Shown here in pieces: positions 18,732 through 29,391 of a stretch of 64,000 nt of DNA; the first letter of the stretch is position 1, and the number at the start of each line of letters is the position of its first letter. Made by a program: the position numbers and the translations under genes. The notes beneath the pieces are model-generated. The model was not told where the DNA came from. It did not search any database and saw nothing but the letters and a program-made list of their open reading frames with translations. The stretch covers positions 62,001 to 126,000 of the forward strand of contig DKPB01000038.1 in NCBI GenBank assembly GCA_002471015.1, in the 5' to 3' direction. The DNA comes from Stenotrophomonas sp. UBA7346. Its GTDB lineage: Bacteria > Pseudomonadota > Gammaproteobacteria > Xanthomonadales > Xanthomonadaceae.

Positions 18732-19238
18732 ATGAACGAACACAAAGCTCACCAGTTGTCGATGACCGTGCTGATGTCACCGGAGATGGCCAATTTCTCC
18801 GGCAAGGTCCACGGTGGCGCGATCCTGCGCCTGCTCGACCAGGTCGCCTATGCCTGTGCCAGCCGCTATGCAGGCAACTATGTGGTGACCCTGTCGGTGG
18901 ACCAGGTGACCTTCCGCCAGCCCATCGCCGTGGGCGAACTGGTGACCTTCCTGGCCTCGGTGAACTACACCGGCACCTCGTCGATGGAAATCGGCATCAA
19001 GGTGGTGGCCGAGGACATCCGCAAGGGCGCGGTACGCCACGCCAACAGCTGTTTCTTCACCATGGTGGCGGTGGATGACGATGGCCGGCCGACGCCGGTA
19101 CCGCCGCTGCAGCCTGAGACCAGTGATGAGAAGCGGCGCTTCGCGGCCGCGCAGATCCGCCGCCAGCTGCGCCAGGAAATGGAGCAGCGCCATCTGGAGC
19201 TGCTGCAGAGCAATCCTTCGGGCGAAGCGGATCTCTAA
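18732..19238 (+). CDS. Acyl-CoA thioesterase, hotdog fold (YciA/YkhA type)
   Basis: A 168-residue cytoplasmic enzyme hydrolysing acyl-CoA thioesters. The hotdog signature is seen in MSPEMANFSGKVHGGAILRLLDQVAY near residues 15-40, with the catalytic Asp in LLDQVAY, and VDQVTFRQPIAVGELV near residue 55. The C-terminal 40 residues are charged and may form a helix involved in hexamer assembly. Chain-length preference cannot be read. It stands alone between two SMAG clusters. Confidence 0.92.
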   Translation: MNEHKAHQLSMTVLMSPEMANFSGKVHGGAILRLLDQVAYACASRYAGNYVVTLSVDQVTFRQPIAVGELVTFLASVNYTGTSSMEIGIKVVAEDIRKGAVRHANSCFFTMVAVDDDGRPTPVPPLQPETSDEKRRFAAAQIRRQLRQEMEQRHLELLQSNPSGEADL

Positions 19239-19253
19239 GCACCCGGCGCATCG

Positions 19254-19321
19254 GTAGTGCCGAGCCATGCTCGGCAATGGCCTTGCTGACGATCCCTCTG
19301 CCGAGCATGGCTCGGCACTAC
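19254..19321. repeat. SMAG inverted pair
   Basis: A plus copy (19254-19276) and a minus copy (19299-19321) sit between the convergent thioesterase and ppc genes. The pair can form one long hairpin on either transcript and is the only candidate for a bidirectional terminator there. Confidence 0.9.
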
Positions 19322-19328
19322 ATGCTGG

Positions 19329-22040
19329 TTAGCCGGTGTTCTGCACGCCCTGCGATACGCCGTTGACGCAGGCCACCAGCGCGCGCAGCAGGCCTTCGTC
19401 CTGGCGGTCGCTTGCGCGCCAGCGCTGCAGCAGATCCACCTGCAGGATGCTGATCGGGTCGATATAGGGATTGCGCAGGCGGATCGACAAGGCCAGCCGC
19501 GGGTCCTGTTCCAGCAGTTCCTGCTGGCCGCTCAGGCGCTTGACCCAATGTGCGGTCAAGGCCAGCTCCTCGCGGATCAGCGGGAAGAACTGATCATGCA
19601 GCGGGCCAGCCAGCCGCGAGAACTGTTCGGCGATATGGATATCGCCCTTGCTCAGCACCATCGACATATCGTCGAGGAAGGTTTCGAAGAACGGCCAGTC
19701 GTGCGCCATATCGCGCAGGGTCTGCTCGTGACCAGCGTCGGCCGCCGCCTGCAGGCCACTGCCCACGCCGAACCAGCCCGGGATCACCGCACGCGCCTGG
19801 CTCCAGGCAAACACCCACGGGATCGCGCGCAGGTTGCTCAGCGCCGCATCCTGGCCAAGACGCCGCGAGGGACGTGAGCCCAGGGTCATGCGTTCGATCA
19901 CATCGATCGGCGTGGCCTGGCGGAAGTAATTCATGAACTGCGCATCACCGACAAAGGCGCGGTAGGCCACCGAGCTCTTTTCGGCGACCAGCGCCATCAC
20001 CGGCTTCCACTGCTCCTCGCGCGGCTCCTCGGCGCGCGGGCGCAGGCTGGCACGCAATACCGCACCTGCCGATTGCTCCAGCGAGCGCAGCGCCAAGGCG
20101 CGGATGCCGTACTTGCGATGGATCACCTCGCCCTGCTCGGTCACGCGCAGGCGGCCACCGATGCTGCCGCGCGGCGAGGCATTCACCGCATGCGTGGTCT
20201 TGGTGCCACCGCGGCTGATCGAGCCACCACGACCGTGGAAGAAGGTCAGCTTGACGCCGTATTCGGCGGCGGTATCCAGTAGTTCTACCTGGGCGTGCTG
20301 CAGGCCCCAGCGCGAGGCGGCGATACCGCCGTCCTTGCCGCTGTCGGAGTAACCCAGCATCACCATCTGCACGTTGTCGCGCGCAGCCAGATGCGCGCGG
20401 TAGACCGGATCGGCCAGCAGGTCGCGCAGCGTGGCGGTGCCGCGCTGCAGGTCGTCAACGGTTTCGAACAGCGGCGCGATATCCAGCGGCACGGCATTGT
20501 CCGCATCAACCAGGCCACCGCGGCGCGCCAACGCCAGTACCGCCAGCACGTCGCCGCGGTCATGCGCCATCGAGATGATGTAGCTGCCCAGGGCATCGGC
20601 ACCGTGGCGACGGCGTGCGTCGGCCAGCGCCGCGAACACCTTGTCCAGGCGCTGCCCGGCCTCGTCCTCGCCACGTGCCAGCACTGCGCTGCCGGCCGCA
20701 TACGGCGACAGCAGCTGCGCGCGGGCAACATCGTCCAGTGCATCGAACGCATCCTGCCCGCCCAGCACTTCCGCCAGCGCGCGCGAATGCACGCTCGACT
20801 CCTGCCGCACATCCAGCCGCGCCAGATGGAACCCAAACGTGCGCACCCGCCACAGCAGGCGGCGTACCGAGAACCAACCGGCATGCTTGCCCTTGTTGGC
20901 TTCCAGACTGTCCAGGATCAGCTGGATGTCATGGATGAATTCTTCCGGCGATGCATAGGCACCCGGCGCATCTTCCACGGTGGCCTGCAGGCGCGCGCGC
21001 ATGCGGTCGTTGAGCAGGCGGTACGGCATGTCAGCGTGACGCGGGCGCGACTTCACCTGCGGCAGCAGTTGCTGGTACTCCTGCACACGCGCCTGCACTT
21101 CAGCACTGACGCCAACCAGCTCGGTAGATTGGCTGAGCAGACTGGCCAATGCCAGCATGTCTTTCAGATACAGCCCGAGCACGGCATTGCGCTGCGCGTT
21201 CAAGGTATTGATGATGGTGCCGGCATCCACGTTCGGATTGCCGTCCATGTCACCGCCCACCCAGGTACCGAAGCGCAGCAGGCGTGGCAGCGGCAGGGTG
21301 CGCCCCCAGGTGTCGCGCAACGCCTGTTCCAGCGATTCGTAGAACACCGGGATCACCCGGTACAGCACGCGGGTCAGGTAGAAGCCGACATGCTCGCGCT
21401 CATCGTCCACGGTCGGCCGCACTGGCGAGGAATCGGCGGTCTGCCAGGAGGCGGTCAAGGCCATGCGGAAACGTGCGGCATCGGCCGCCTGTTCGCCCGG
21501 CGTGCGCTGGCCGTCGAGGTTGTCGACCAGTGCGGCAACCATCAGTTGTTCTTTTTCCAGCAGCGCGCGACGCACCGCTTCGGTGGGATGCGCGGTGAAC
21601 ACCGGTTCGATGTCGATCTGCGGCAGCCACTGCGCCAGCTCTTCCGGCGTCACGCCCTGCGCCTTCAGCGCAAGCAGGGCGTCATGCAGGCCTTCCGGCT
21701 GCGGGCGCTTGGTGCCTGCACGCTGGTAGTCGCGACGGCGACGGATGCGATGCACGCGCTCGGCGATGTTGACCACCTGGAAGTAGGTACTGAAAGCACG
21801 CACCAGCGACTCGGCATCGCGCGGCGAACGGCCAGCCAGCTGCGCGCTGAGCGAAGCCAGCGGTGCCTGGCTTTCGCGGCGGGCAATCGCCGCCGTACGC
21901 ACGTCTTCCACCTCGTCGAGGAAGCCGGGCGATACCTGTTCGGAAATCAGATCACCAACCAGCGCGCCAAGGCGACGTACATCGTCGCGCAGAGGCAGGT
22001 CGGGGGTGGCGAAGACAACGCTGCTGCGGTACTCGTTCAT
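19329..22040 (-). CDS. ppc: Phosphoenolpyruvate carboxylase
   Basis: A 903-residue enzyme forming oxaloacetate from PEP and bicarbonate, refilling the TCA cycle. Catalytic motifs are present: the histidine segment VFTAHPTEAVRR near residue 152, GYSDSGKDGGIAAS near residue 566, FHGRGGSISRGG near residue 604 and the C-terminal RNPYIDPISILQVDLLQRWR with the terminal NTG. Length matches the family. It is a single gene; the 323-bp gap upstream has AT-rich sequence and a hairpin (22151-22166) that may hold its promoter. Confidence 0.98.
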   Translation of the reverse strand: MNEYRSSVVFATPDLPLRDDVRRLGALVGDLISEQVSPGFLDEVEDVRTAAIARRESQAPLASLSAQLAGRSPRDAESLVRAFSTYFQVVNIAERVHRIRRRRDYQRAGTKRPQPEGLHDALLALKAQGVTPEELAQWLPQIDIEPVFTAHPTEAVRRALLEKEQLMVAALVDNLDGQRTPGEQAADAARFRMALTASWQTADSSPVRPTVDDEREHVGFYLTRVLYRVIPVFYESLEQALRDTWGRTLPLPRLLRFGTWVGGDMDGNPNVDAGTIINTLNAQRNAVLGLYLKDMLALASLLSQSTELVGVSAEVQARVQEYQQLLPQVKSRPRHADMPYRLLNDRMRARLQATVEDAPGAYASPEEFIHDIQLILDSLEANKGKHAGWFSVRRLLWRVRTFGFHLARLDVRQESSVHSRALAEVLGGQDAFDALDDVARAQLLSPYAAGSAVLARGEDEAGQRLDKVFAALADARRRHGADALGSYIISMAHDRGDVLAVLALARRGGLVDADNAVPLDIAPLFETVDDLQRGTATLRDLLADPVYRAHLAARDNVQMVMLGYSDSGKDGGIAASRWGLQHAQVELLDTAAEYGVKLTFFHGRGGSISRGGTKTTHAVNASPRGSIGGRLRVTEQGEVIHRKYGIRALALRSLEQSAGAVLRASLRPRAEEPREEQWKPVMALVAEKSSVAYRAFVGDAQFMNYFRQATPIDVIERMTLGSRPSRRLGQDAALSNLRAIPWVFAWSQARAVIPGWFGVGSGLQAAADAGHEQTLRDMAHDWPFFETFLDDMSMVLSKGDIHIAEQFSRLAGPLHDQFFPLIREELALTAHWVKRLSGQQELLEQDPRLALSIRLRNPYIDPISILQVDLLQRWRASDRQDEGLLRALVACVNGVSQGVQNTG

Positions 22041-22150
22041 CTACGACGGAGAGCCTGGAGAGCGGAAACCCGTCAAGCCTACCGCAAAAATCAGCACAAT
22101 TTTGCAGTGCACCAAACCTGAAACAGTTGCATTTGAATGTTGTCTGGCCG

Positions 22151-22346
22151 CTGTCCTTTTGGACAGAAAGGTACGCAGGATCAGTCAGTTCGAGGACATG
22201 ACGAAATGGCAGCGCTTCACCTGTAGTGCCGAGCCATGCTCGGCATGGGGCATTACCGGTAACGCCTCTGCCGAGCATGGCTCGGCACTACAGTGGGGCA
22301 CCAACGACTACCCCTCCCCAGCCCTCCCCTTTGCGCTGCGCGCAAA
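22151..22346. repeat. Hairpin, SMAG pair and G/C hairpin in the ppc / S9 peptidase gap
   Basis: The gene-free stretch 22041-22363 contains a perfect short hairpin CTGTCC-TTTT-GGACAG (22151-22166), a SMAG inverted pair (plus 22223-22245, minus 22269-22291) and a third inverted sequence around 22317-22346 (CCCTCCCCTTTGCGC / GCGCAAAAGGGAGGG). The last lies just past the peptidase stop codon and could end that transcript. I see no gene. Confidence 0.8.
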
Positions 22347-22363
22347 AGGGAGGGATTCGTTCG

Positions 22364-24865
22364 TCAGCGCTTCTTGCCGGCTTCGGCGCCCAACCAACGG
22401 TCCAGCCAGTCTTCGCTTTCGGCCAGCATGGTCATGATCGATTCGCGGGCGCGGTAGCCATGCGATTCGTTCGGCAGCATCACCAGCCGCGAGGTGCCAC
22501 CCAGGCCCTTCACCGCGGCGAACATGCGCTCGCTCTGGATCGGGAAGGTGCCGGAGTTGTTGTCGTCCACGCCATGGATGAAGAGGATCGGGTCCTTGAT
22601 CTTGTCGGCGTAATTGAACGGCGACATCTTCTGGTAGACCTCCTGCGCCTGCCAATAGTTGCGTTCCTCGGCCTGGAAGCCGAACGGCGTCAGCGTGCGG
22701 TTGTACGCGCCGGAACGCGCAATACCCGCCTTGAACAGACGCGTATGCGCCAGCAGGTTCGCGGTCATGAAGGCGCCATAGGAATGGCCACCCACGGCGA
22801 TGCGCTCACGGTCACCCACGCCACGCTTCACCACTTCATCCACTGCCGCCTGTGCGCTGGCCACCAGCTGCTGCACATAGGTGTCGTTCGGCTCGGTGTC
22901 ACCCTCGCCGACGATCGGCATGGTCGGGTTGTTCAACACCACATAGCCCTTGGCCAGGAAGGCCTGCGGGCCCCAGTAGCTGATTGCATTGAAGCGGTGC
23001 GGCGAGCCGCTGACCTGGCTGGCATCGGCGGCGGATTTGAACTCGGCCGGATACGCCCACATCAGCAACGGACGCGGGCCATCCTTCTTGGCGTCATAAC
23101 CTGGCGGCAGCAGCAGATCGGCGGTGAGTTCCACACCGTCGGCACGCTTGTAGCGGATCTGCTCCTTCTTCACACCACGCAGCTGCGGCAGCGGATGGGC
23201 GAAGTGGGTCAGCTCGACCGGCTGCGCGTCGGCGGCCAGACCACGCGCATACAGATTGGCCGGCACATCATTGGATTCGCGATAGGTCAGGATGCGACCT
23301 GCTTCGCCTTCGATGATGCCCAGCGGCATTTCGTAGTACGGCGCCTGCGAGTGGAACAGCCGCTCACTCTTGCCACTGGCCAGATCCACGCGATCCAGGA
23401 ACGGTCGGTCCCCCTCCGCCGATGCACCGTCACCAATGCGATAGAAGCCCTTGCCATCAGCGGTCAGCTGCAGGCGCGAGCGGCCGCTGTCATCCATCTG
23501 CAGCAAGGGCTCGCCCGGATCGCTGTAGCGGTCGTCTTCCGAACGCTGGACCAGCAGGGTTGCGGCTTGATCCAGGTGATCCGGCGCGATCTTCCACTGC
23601 TTCACCTGGCGGCTCTTCCACCAGTACTCATCCAGCAGCGCCAGTTCGCCATTTGCCCAGGTAACGCCCGCGTAGCGCGAGCCCAGCTGTGCCAGCGTCA
23701 CCGGCGGCTTGTCGAACGGTGCCGCCTGCAGCAGTACCGCATCGCGCACCTTGGCCTCACGCGACGGATCGCCGCCGTCCTGTGCTTCGGCCCACACCAG
23801 CGAGGCCGGTGCATCAGCGCGCCAGCTGATCGAACGCACACCCGTCGGCACGGCATCGTTGCCGGTGGGCAGGCCATCCACCAGCGGCAGCCGTGCCACC
23901 GTGTGCACCAGCTTGCCCTGCGCATCCAGCACTTCGATATCGCGCGGGAAACGGCTGATCGGCACCGCATAGGAGAACGGCCGCTGCACACGCTGGCTCA
24001 GCAGGTAGTTGCCATCCGGCGAGGCCGACAGGCCCAGATAGATGCCTGCCGCGCCAACCGGCTTACTGTCGCCACTGATCGACACCCGCACCGGCTGTGC
24101 CTGCAGGTAGTAGGCGAACAGACGCGCGTCGTCCTCGTTCTTCAACAGGTCCTGGTAGGTGCGCACCGAGCGCACGCCCTGCCCGGCCTCGGTCTGCTGC
24201 ACGGCCGGGCCGGCGGGCACGCCATTGCCCTGCGGCGGCTCCACCTGTCCGGCCGGGCGCTGCATCACCAACAGCGCATCGCTGCCCGGCAGCCACGCAT
24301 AGCCGTTGCCGACGATGCTGTTCAGGCGCTCGGCCACCCGCCGCGCGCTGGCAGTCTGCACATCCACCAGCCACAGCTCGTTGCTGCCGGTGGCCGGATT
24401 CAGCTGGTTGAAGGCCAGGTACTTCTGGTCCGGCGACCACGCCAGCGAGGCCACCGACAGCGGCTGCGGCAGGCCGCTGATCTGGCGCTCCTTGCCATCG
24501 GAGGTGGAGGCCAGCCAGAGCTTGCTGCCGAACGAGAAGCGGCTGTCGGACACGGTTTTGGGATTGATGCGCAGGCCGGCCAGCTTCAGCTCCGGGGCCG
24601 CCACCTGGGCGATGGACGGCAGCGCCGGGGTCTGCAGCAGCGCAGTCAGGTCACGCTTTGGCGACAGGTACAGGCTGGGCGCACGCGGGGCGTCCACCAC
24701 CGCCTGCAGCGCGGCCGACGGCAGCCGGTAGCCTTCACCCTGCTGGGCGCCCTTCTGCGCCGCAGGCGGGGTCAGCGCCATGACCGGCGGTACCGCCAGC
24801 AGCAGGCCGGCGCACAGCACCAGTGCGGCTGAAGCACGACGGCGGCGGTGGGGGGACAGGTTCAT
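22364..24865 (-). CDS. Secreted S9 family peptidase (prolyl oligopeptidase fold, glutamyl-peptidase-like)
   Basis: An 833-residue serine peptidase. The N-terminus has a twin-basic start and hydrophobic core (RRRRASAALVLCAGLLLAVP), indicating export. The long central part carries WD-like segments (LAWSPDQKYLAFN, LSASPDGNYLLSQ) fitting a beta-propeller. The C-terminal hydrolase domain has the nucleophile in GGHSYGAFMTANLLAH near residue 682, the Asp in IHGVDDNNSG near residue 765 and the His in PNESHGYRARES near residue 800. The overall form resembles glutamyl endopeptidases of the S9D group. Substrate preference is inferred from resemblance only. Confidence 0.88.
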   Translation of the reverse strand: MNLSPHRRRRASAALVLCAGLLLAVPPVMALTPPAAQKGAQQGEGYRLPSAALQAVVDAPRAPSLYLSPKRDLTALLQTPALPSIAQVAAPELKLAGLRINPKTVSDSRFSFGSKLWLASTSDGKERQISGLPQPLSVASLAWSPDQKYLAFNQLNPATGSNELWLVDVQTASARRVAERLNSIVGNGYAWLPGSDALLVMQRPAGQVEPPQGNGVPAGPAVQQTEAGQGVRSVRTYQDLLKNEDDARLFAYYLQAQPVRVSISGDSKPVGAAGIYLGLSASPDGNYLLSQRVQRPFSYAVPISRFPRDIEVLDAQGKLVHTVARLPLVDGLPTGNDAVPTGVRSISWRADAPASLVWAEAQDGGDPSREAKVRDAVLLQAAPFDKPPVTLAQLGSRYAGVTWANGELALLDEYWWKSRQVKQWKIAPDHLDQAATLLVQRSEDDRYSDPGEPLLQMDDSGRSRLQLTADGKGFYRIGDGASAEGDRPFLDRVDLASGKSERLFHSQAPYYEMPLGIIEGEAGRILTYRESNDVPANLYARGLAADAQPVELTHFAHPLPQLRGVKKEQIRYKRADGVELTADLLLPPGYDAKKDGPRPLLMWAYPAEFKSAADASQVSGSPHRFNAISYWGPQAFLAKGYVVLNNPTMPIVGEGDTEPNDTYVQQLVASAQAAVDEVVKRGVGDRERIAVGGHSYGAFMTANLLAHTRLFKAGIARSGAYNRTLTPFGFQAEERNYWQAQEVYQKMSPFNYADKIKDPILFIHGVDDNNSGTFPIQSERMFAAVKGLGGTSRLVMLPNESHGYRARESIMTMLAESEDWLDRWLGAEAGKKR

Positions 24866-24967
24866 GGCGCATTCCTATTGGACGGAAACAATCCCCCAAC
24901 TTAACAATCCCCCTCGCCGATGGCCCCTGCCGTTGGTTGGGCCCGCGGCGCTGGCACCTCGCCGCGA

Positions 24968-24973
24968 TATACT
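24968..24973 (+). promoter_or_regulatory. candidate -10 for ahcY
   Basis: TATACT lies 13 bp before the start of the SAH aptamer, so a transcript from here would carry the whole riboswitch. No good -35 hexamer is seen at normal spacing. Confidence 0.45.
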
Positions 24974-24985
24974 GAGCGGCCCGTT

Positions 24986-25091
24986 CCGAGGGGCGCTGCG
25001 ACCGTTGGGTGGGCCCGTCCACTACAGCCCGTGTTCTTGCACGGACTCCCCACGGCCAGGCTCGGACGGCTTTCACGCAACAACGGCGCCC
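24986..25091 (+). promoter_or_regulatory. S-adenosylhomocysteine (SAH) riboswitch
   Basis: The leader of ahcY carries the conserved SAH aptamer core. CCGAG (24986-24990) pairs with CTCGG (25061-25065) as P1, GCGCTGCGACC follows the 5' strand, GGCCAGGCTCGGA forms the 3' side, and GGGCGC (24991-24996) can pair with GCGCCC (25086-25091) in the pseudoknot. The variable central arm lies between about 25003 and 25050. SAH riboswitches turn on ahcY when toxic SAH builds up. The aptamer ends 40 bases before the ATG, with GGAG ten bases ahead of it. Confidence 0.93.
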
Positions 25092-25130
25092 GGCGAACGC
25101 GAGCCTGCTCGCACCACACCGGAGCTCTAA

Positions 25131-26576
<1,446 letters not shown>

Positions 26577-26601
26577 TCGGCAAAGCCCTGCCTTGCTCAA
26601 G

Positions 26602-26785
26602 CCCCTCTCCCGCCTGCGGGAGAGGGGTTGGGGTGAGGGCAGCTTTTGGCTGGTAAAGCCTCTGCCGAGCATGGCTCGGCACTACAGCTTTAGCCCCTCT
26701 CCCGTTCACGGGAGAGGGGTTGGGGTGAGGGCCGCTTTGGCTGGTAAAGCCTCTGCCGAGCATCGTTCGGCACTACGGTCCTTTC
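26602..26785. repeat. 92-bp direct repeat, each unit a G/C hairpin plus a SMAG copy
   Basis: In the 320-bp gap 26577-26896, a unit starting CCCCTCTCCCG occurs at 26602 and again at 26694. Each has a hairpin of 11-12 bp (26602-26627; 26694-26719 with TTCA loop variation), then GGTTGGGGTGAGGGC, GGCTGGTAAAGCC and a minus-orientation SMAG (26663-26685; 26754-26776, the second degenerate). After it, a GC hairpin (GGGCGCC-GCAA-GGCGCCC, 26831-26848) precedes the next gene; no other feature is seen. Confidence 0.85.
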
Positions 26786-26896
26786 GGGCTCGCTGCAAGG
26801 GTTGGAGTGAACGCAAGCTATGCAAGGAACGGGCGCCGCAAGGCGCCCGCTCTGTTTACGGCACAATCGGTGCGACACGATTGTCTGCCCGACGCC

Positions 26897-27697
26897 ATGA
26901 CTGCACCTGTCCCCGAAGCCATCACCCCACAGCTCGCCCTCGCCTGCGAGGTGATCCAGCAACAACTGGCAGCCAACCTGCTCGCCATTTACCTGTATGG
27001 CTCCGCGCTCGACGGTGGTTTGAAGCCACACAGCGACATCGACCTGCTGGTGATCGTGGCCCAGCATCCCGACGCCGCCACCTTGCGACATCTGCAACGC
27101 GAACTGTTGGCCATCTCAGTCCCGCCCGGCCAACACGCAACACGGCGGGCATTGGAAGCAACGGTCATCACCCTCACCGAAGTGATGCCCTGGCGCCATC
27201 CCGCACGCCGTGAACTGCAGTTCGGCGAATGGCTGCGCGAGGACATCGGCGCCGACATCCTGGAACCGCCTACGCACGACCCGGACCTCGCCATTCTCCT
27301 TACCAAGGCGCGCCAGCACAGCATCGCCTTGCATGGCCCTGCCATCACCGCGCTGCTGCCGCCGGTAGCCAGGCGCGATTTCCAGCAGGCGCTGGCCGAC
27401 ACGCTGTTGTTGTGGAATAGCGCGCAGGACTGGAATGGTGAGGAAGCCCACATCGTGCTTACCCTGGCACGCATCTGGTACAGCGCGCAGACCGGAAACA
27501 TCGCGCCAAAGGATGTCGCCGCCGACTGGCTGCTGACGCAATTGCCGGCACACCATCACGCCATTGTCAGCCAGGCCCGGCAGCTGTATCTGGGCCAGGG
27601 CGACAGCACTCCCCACTGGCCTGCGGCCGAGCTGGCGGCATTCATTCACGCAGCCAAGGCGCGCATTACCGAGATCCTGGCGACACGCCCGCACTGA
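26897..27697 (+). CDS. AadA-like nucleotidyltransferase (ANT(3'')-type aminoglycoside adenylyltransferase family)
   Basis: A 266-residue protein. The N-terminal nucleotidyltransferase domain has YLYGSALDGGLKPHSDIDLL near residue 35, giving the Gly-Ser and Asp-x-Asp metal site; the C-terminal all-helical region (DTLLLWNSAQDWNGEEAHIVLTLARIWYSAQTG) matches the AadA C-terminal domain. The start at 26897 was chosen over an earlier in-frame Met because it gives the usual N-terminus. Family members adenylylate streptomycin and spectinomycin. There is no integron or mobile context, and base composition is like the chromosome, so it is probably an intrinsic gene whose activity against drugs is unproven. 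Confidence 0.82.
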   Translation: MTAPVPEAITPQLALACEVIQQQLAANLLAIYLYGSALDGGLKPHSDIDLLVIVAQHPDAATLRHLQRELLAISVPPGQHATRRALEATVITLTEVMPWRHPARRELQFGEWLREDIGADILEPPTHDPDLAILLTKARQHSIALHGPAITALLPPVARRDFQQALADTLLLWNSAQDWNGEEAHIVLTLARIWYSAQTGNIAPKDVAADWLLTQLPAHHHAIVSQARQLYLGQGDSTPHWPAAELAAFIHAAKARITEILATRPH

Positions 27698-27759
27698 ATC
27701 GCCAACGCCCGCGCTTTACCGCATCATTCCCGAGCCCCTCCCCTTTGCAGGAAACGCAG

Positions 27760-27975
27760 ATGAGCAGCAGCGAAAAAGTTCAGGGCCCGGCCTCGTATTT
27801 CCCGTCCATCGAGAAGACCTACGGCAAGCCGGTGACGCACTGGCTGCAGCTGCTCGGTACCCTCAAGGACAAGAAGCACATGGAACAGGTGGCCTTCCTC
27901 AAGCAGCAACACAAAATCGGCCGTGGCCACGCCAACGCCCTGGTCGCCTATCACCGTGCGCAGAGCGGAAGCTGA
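27760..27975 (+). CDS. DUF4287 domain small protein
   Basis: A 71-residue cytoplasmic protein. The pattern SYFPSIEKTYGKPVTHWLQ followed by KKHMEQVAFLKQQHKIGRGHANALV is the DUF4287 pattern; its function is unknown. The start at 27760 has a GGA sequence nine bases upstream; an in-frame ATG five codons earlier is less likely. It lies between the AadA-like and GyrI-like genes with about 60-75 bp on each side and may be cotranscribed with them. Confidence 0.8.
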   Translation: MSSSEKVQGPASYFPSIEKTYGKPVTHWLQLLGTLKDKKHMEQVAFLKQQHKIGRGHANALVAYHRAQSGS

Positions 27976-28049
27976 CAGCCGCCATCGAACGCCCTACGCA
28001 TCAGCGGCCCCCTTTCCCGTCGACGCCTCCTCTGACAAGAAACACCTAC

Positions 28050-28505
28050 ATGCAACCCACACTCATCGAACGTCCCGCCTTCACCGTCATCGGGATGGAG
28101 GCACTCTTCCGCGAAGGCGAAGATGGCTACGCCGAACTCTGGCAGCGCTTCATCCCGCGCGAGGACGAGATCACCGGCAAACTCGAACCTGTCGTCAGCT
28201 ATGGCGTCTGCGCGCCACAACCCGATGGTACCGTCCGCTACATCACCGGCTTCCAGGTGGCTGCAGACGCGCAGATTCCGGAAGGCATGGTCCGCTTCCA
28301 GGTTCCTGCGCAACGCTATGCCGTGTTCACCCATACCGGCACCGCCGCGCAGATCAGTGCCAGCTTCCATGCCATCCACGATCATCTGCTAGCCGAGCAT
28401 GGACTGCAGGCCAGGGACGGCGTTGACCTGGAGTGCTACGACGCGCGTTTTGACGATCCGTTTGATCCGGCCTCGCAGATGGAGCTGCACATTCCGGTGC
28501 ATTGA
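28050..28505 (+). CDS. GyrI-like small-molecule binding domain protein
   Basis: A 151-residue protein made of one GyrI-like / AraC effector-binding domain: PAFTVIGMEALF at the start, the mid-part VSYGVCAPQPDGTVRYITGFQV, then MVRFQVPAQRYAVFTHTGTA near residue 95 and the C-terminal DLECYDARFDDP. No DNA-binding domain is attached. Stand-alone members bind or hydrolyse hydrophobic small molecules, and some inhibit DNA gyrase. The function here is unknown. Confidence 0.82.
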   Translation: MQPTLIERPAFTVIGMEALFREGEDGYAELWQRFIPREDEITGKLEPVVSYGVCAPQPDGTVRYITGFQVAADAQIPEGMVRFQVPAQRYAVFTHTGTAAQISASFHAIHDHLLAEHGLQARDGVDLECYDARFDDPFDPASQMELHIPVH

Positions 28506-28626
28506 GCGGAAACGCGAACAATGCGAACACCGCCTTCTGTCGAGGATTACCACGAACTTCGGCGGCAGGCGGCCAACCGGAGCAGACGGCCGCCGCAAGG
28601 CGCCCGTCTGGCATGCGCTCAACATA

Positions 28627-29391
28627 TCAACCGCGGTGAATGGACACGCCACCGTCCACCAGCATCGCCGCGCCAGTCATGAACGAGGACTGGTCCGACG
28701 CCAGGAACAGCGCCGCCGCCGCCAGTTCGCGCGGTTCTGCAATCCGCTTCAACGCATGCATGCGCGCCACATGCGCCATCGCTTCCGGCGAGCCATTCAT
28801 CTCATGGGCCATCGGGGTATCGGTGCCGCCAGGCAACAAGGCATTCACCCGCAGGCCCTGTGGTCCGAACTCCGAGGCCAGGGCCTGGGTCAGGCCGATG
28901 ATGCCGGACTTGCTGGCCGCATAGGCTGCCGCGCCGGCAAAGCCTGCCGTATGGCCAACAAAGGTCGAGGTGAAAATCAGGCTGCCGGCACCGCTGCGCA
29001 ACAGCGCCGGTACCTGGTATTTGGCGGCAAGGAACATCGCAGTGAGATTGGTATCCAGCGTGCGCTGCCAATCAGCCTGCTCCAGCGCCGTTGTAGGCCC
29101 CAGTGGCCCCATCGTGCCGGCGTTGTTGAACGCCGCGTCCAGCCCGCCGTAGCTGTCCATCGCCAACGTCACCAGTGCCTTGGCGAAACTCTCCTGACAA
29201 ACGTCACCGGCCAGCCAGACTGCCCTGCCGCCGGTACCGGCAATCTGCGCAGCCAGCTGTTCCAGTGCAGGGCCCCGCCGTGCGGCAAGCACCACGGCCG
29301 CACCGTTGGCGGCAAACAACGTGGCCGCGGCGCGACCGATACCGGAACTGGCACCGGTGATGATGATGGATTTCCCTGCCAGCAGTTCCAT
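28627..29391 (-). CDS. SDR family NAD(P)-dependent oxidoreductase
   Basis: A 254-residue classical short-chain dehydrogenase. The cofactor motif TGASSGIG lies near residue 13, NNAG near residue 87, the catalytic Ser in GSLIFTSTF near residue 140 and the YxxxK pair in YAASKSG near residue 156. The start at 29391 gives the standard length; the frame upstream has no family similarity. Substrate unknown. It is isolated between the GyrI-like gene and a DUF4124 gene, and the 275-bp gap on its 5' side holds no clear feature. Confidence 0.92.
   Translation of the reverse strand: MELLAGKSIIITGASSGIGRAAATLFAANGAAVVLAARRGPALEQLAAQIAGTGGRAVWLAGDVCQESFAKALVTLAMDSYGGLDAAFNNAGTMGPLGPTTALEQADWQRTLDTNLTAMFLAAKYQVPALLRSGAGSLIFTSTFVGHTAGFAGAAAYAASKSGIIGLTQALASEFGPQGLRVNALLPGGTDTPMAHEMNGSPEAMAHVARMHALKRIAEPRELAAAALFLASDQSSFMTGAAMLVDGGVSIHRG

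Noticed and set aside
26897..27697. Recently acquired resistance cassette
   Set aside because: The AadA-like gene has no integrase, attC-like site or insertion sequence around it and matches the local base composition, so it is more likely intrinsic.
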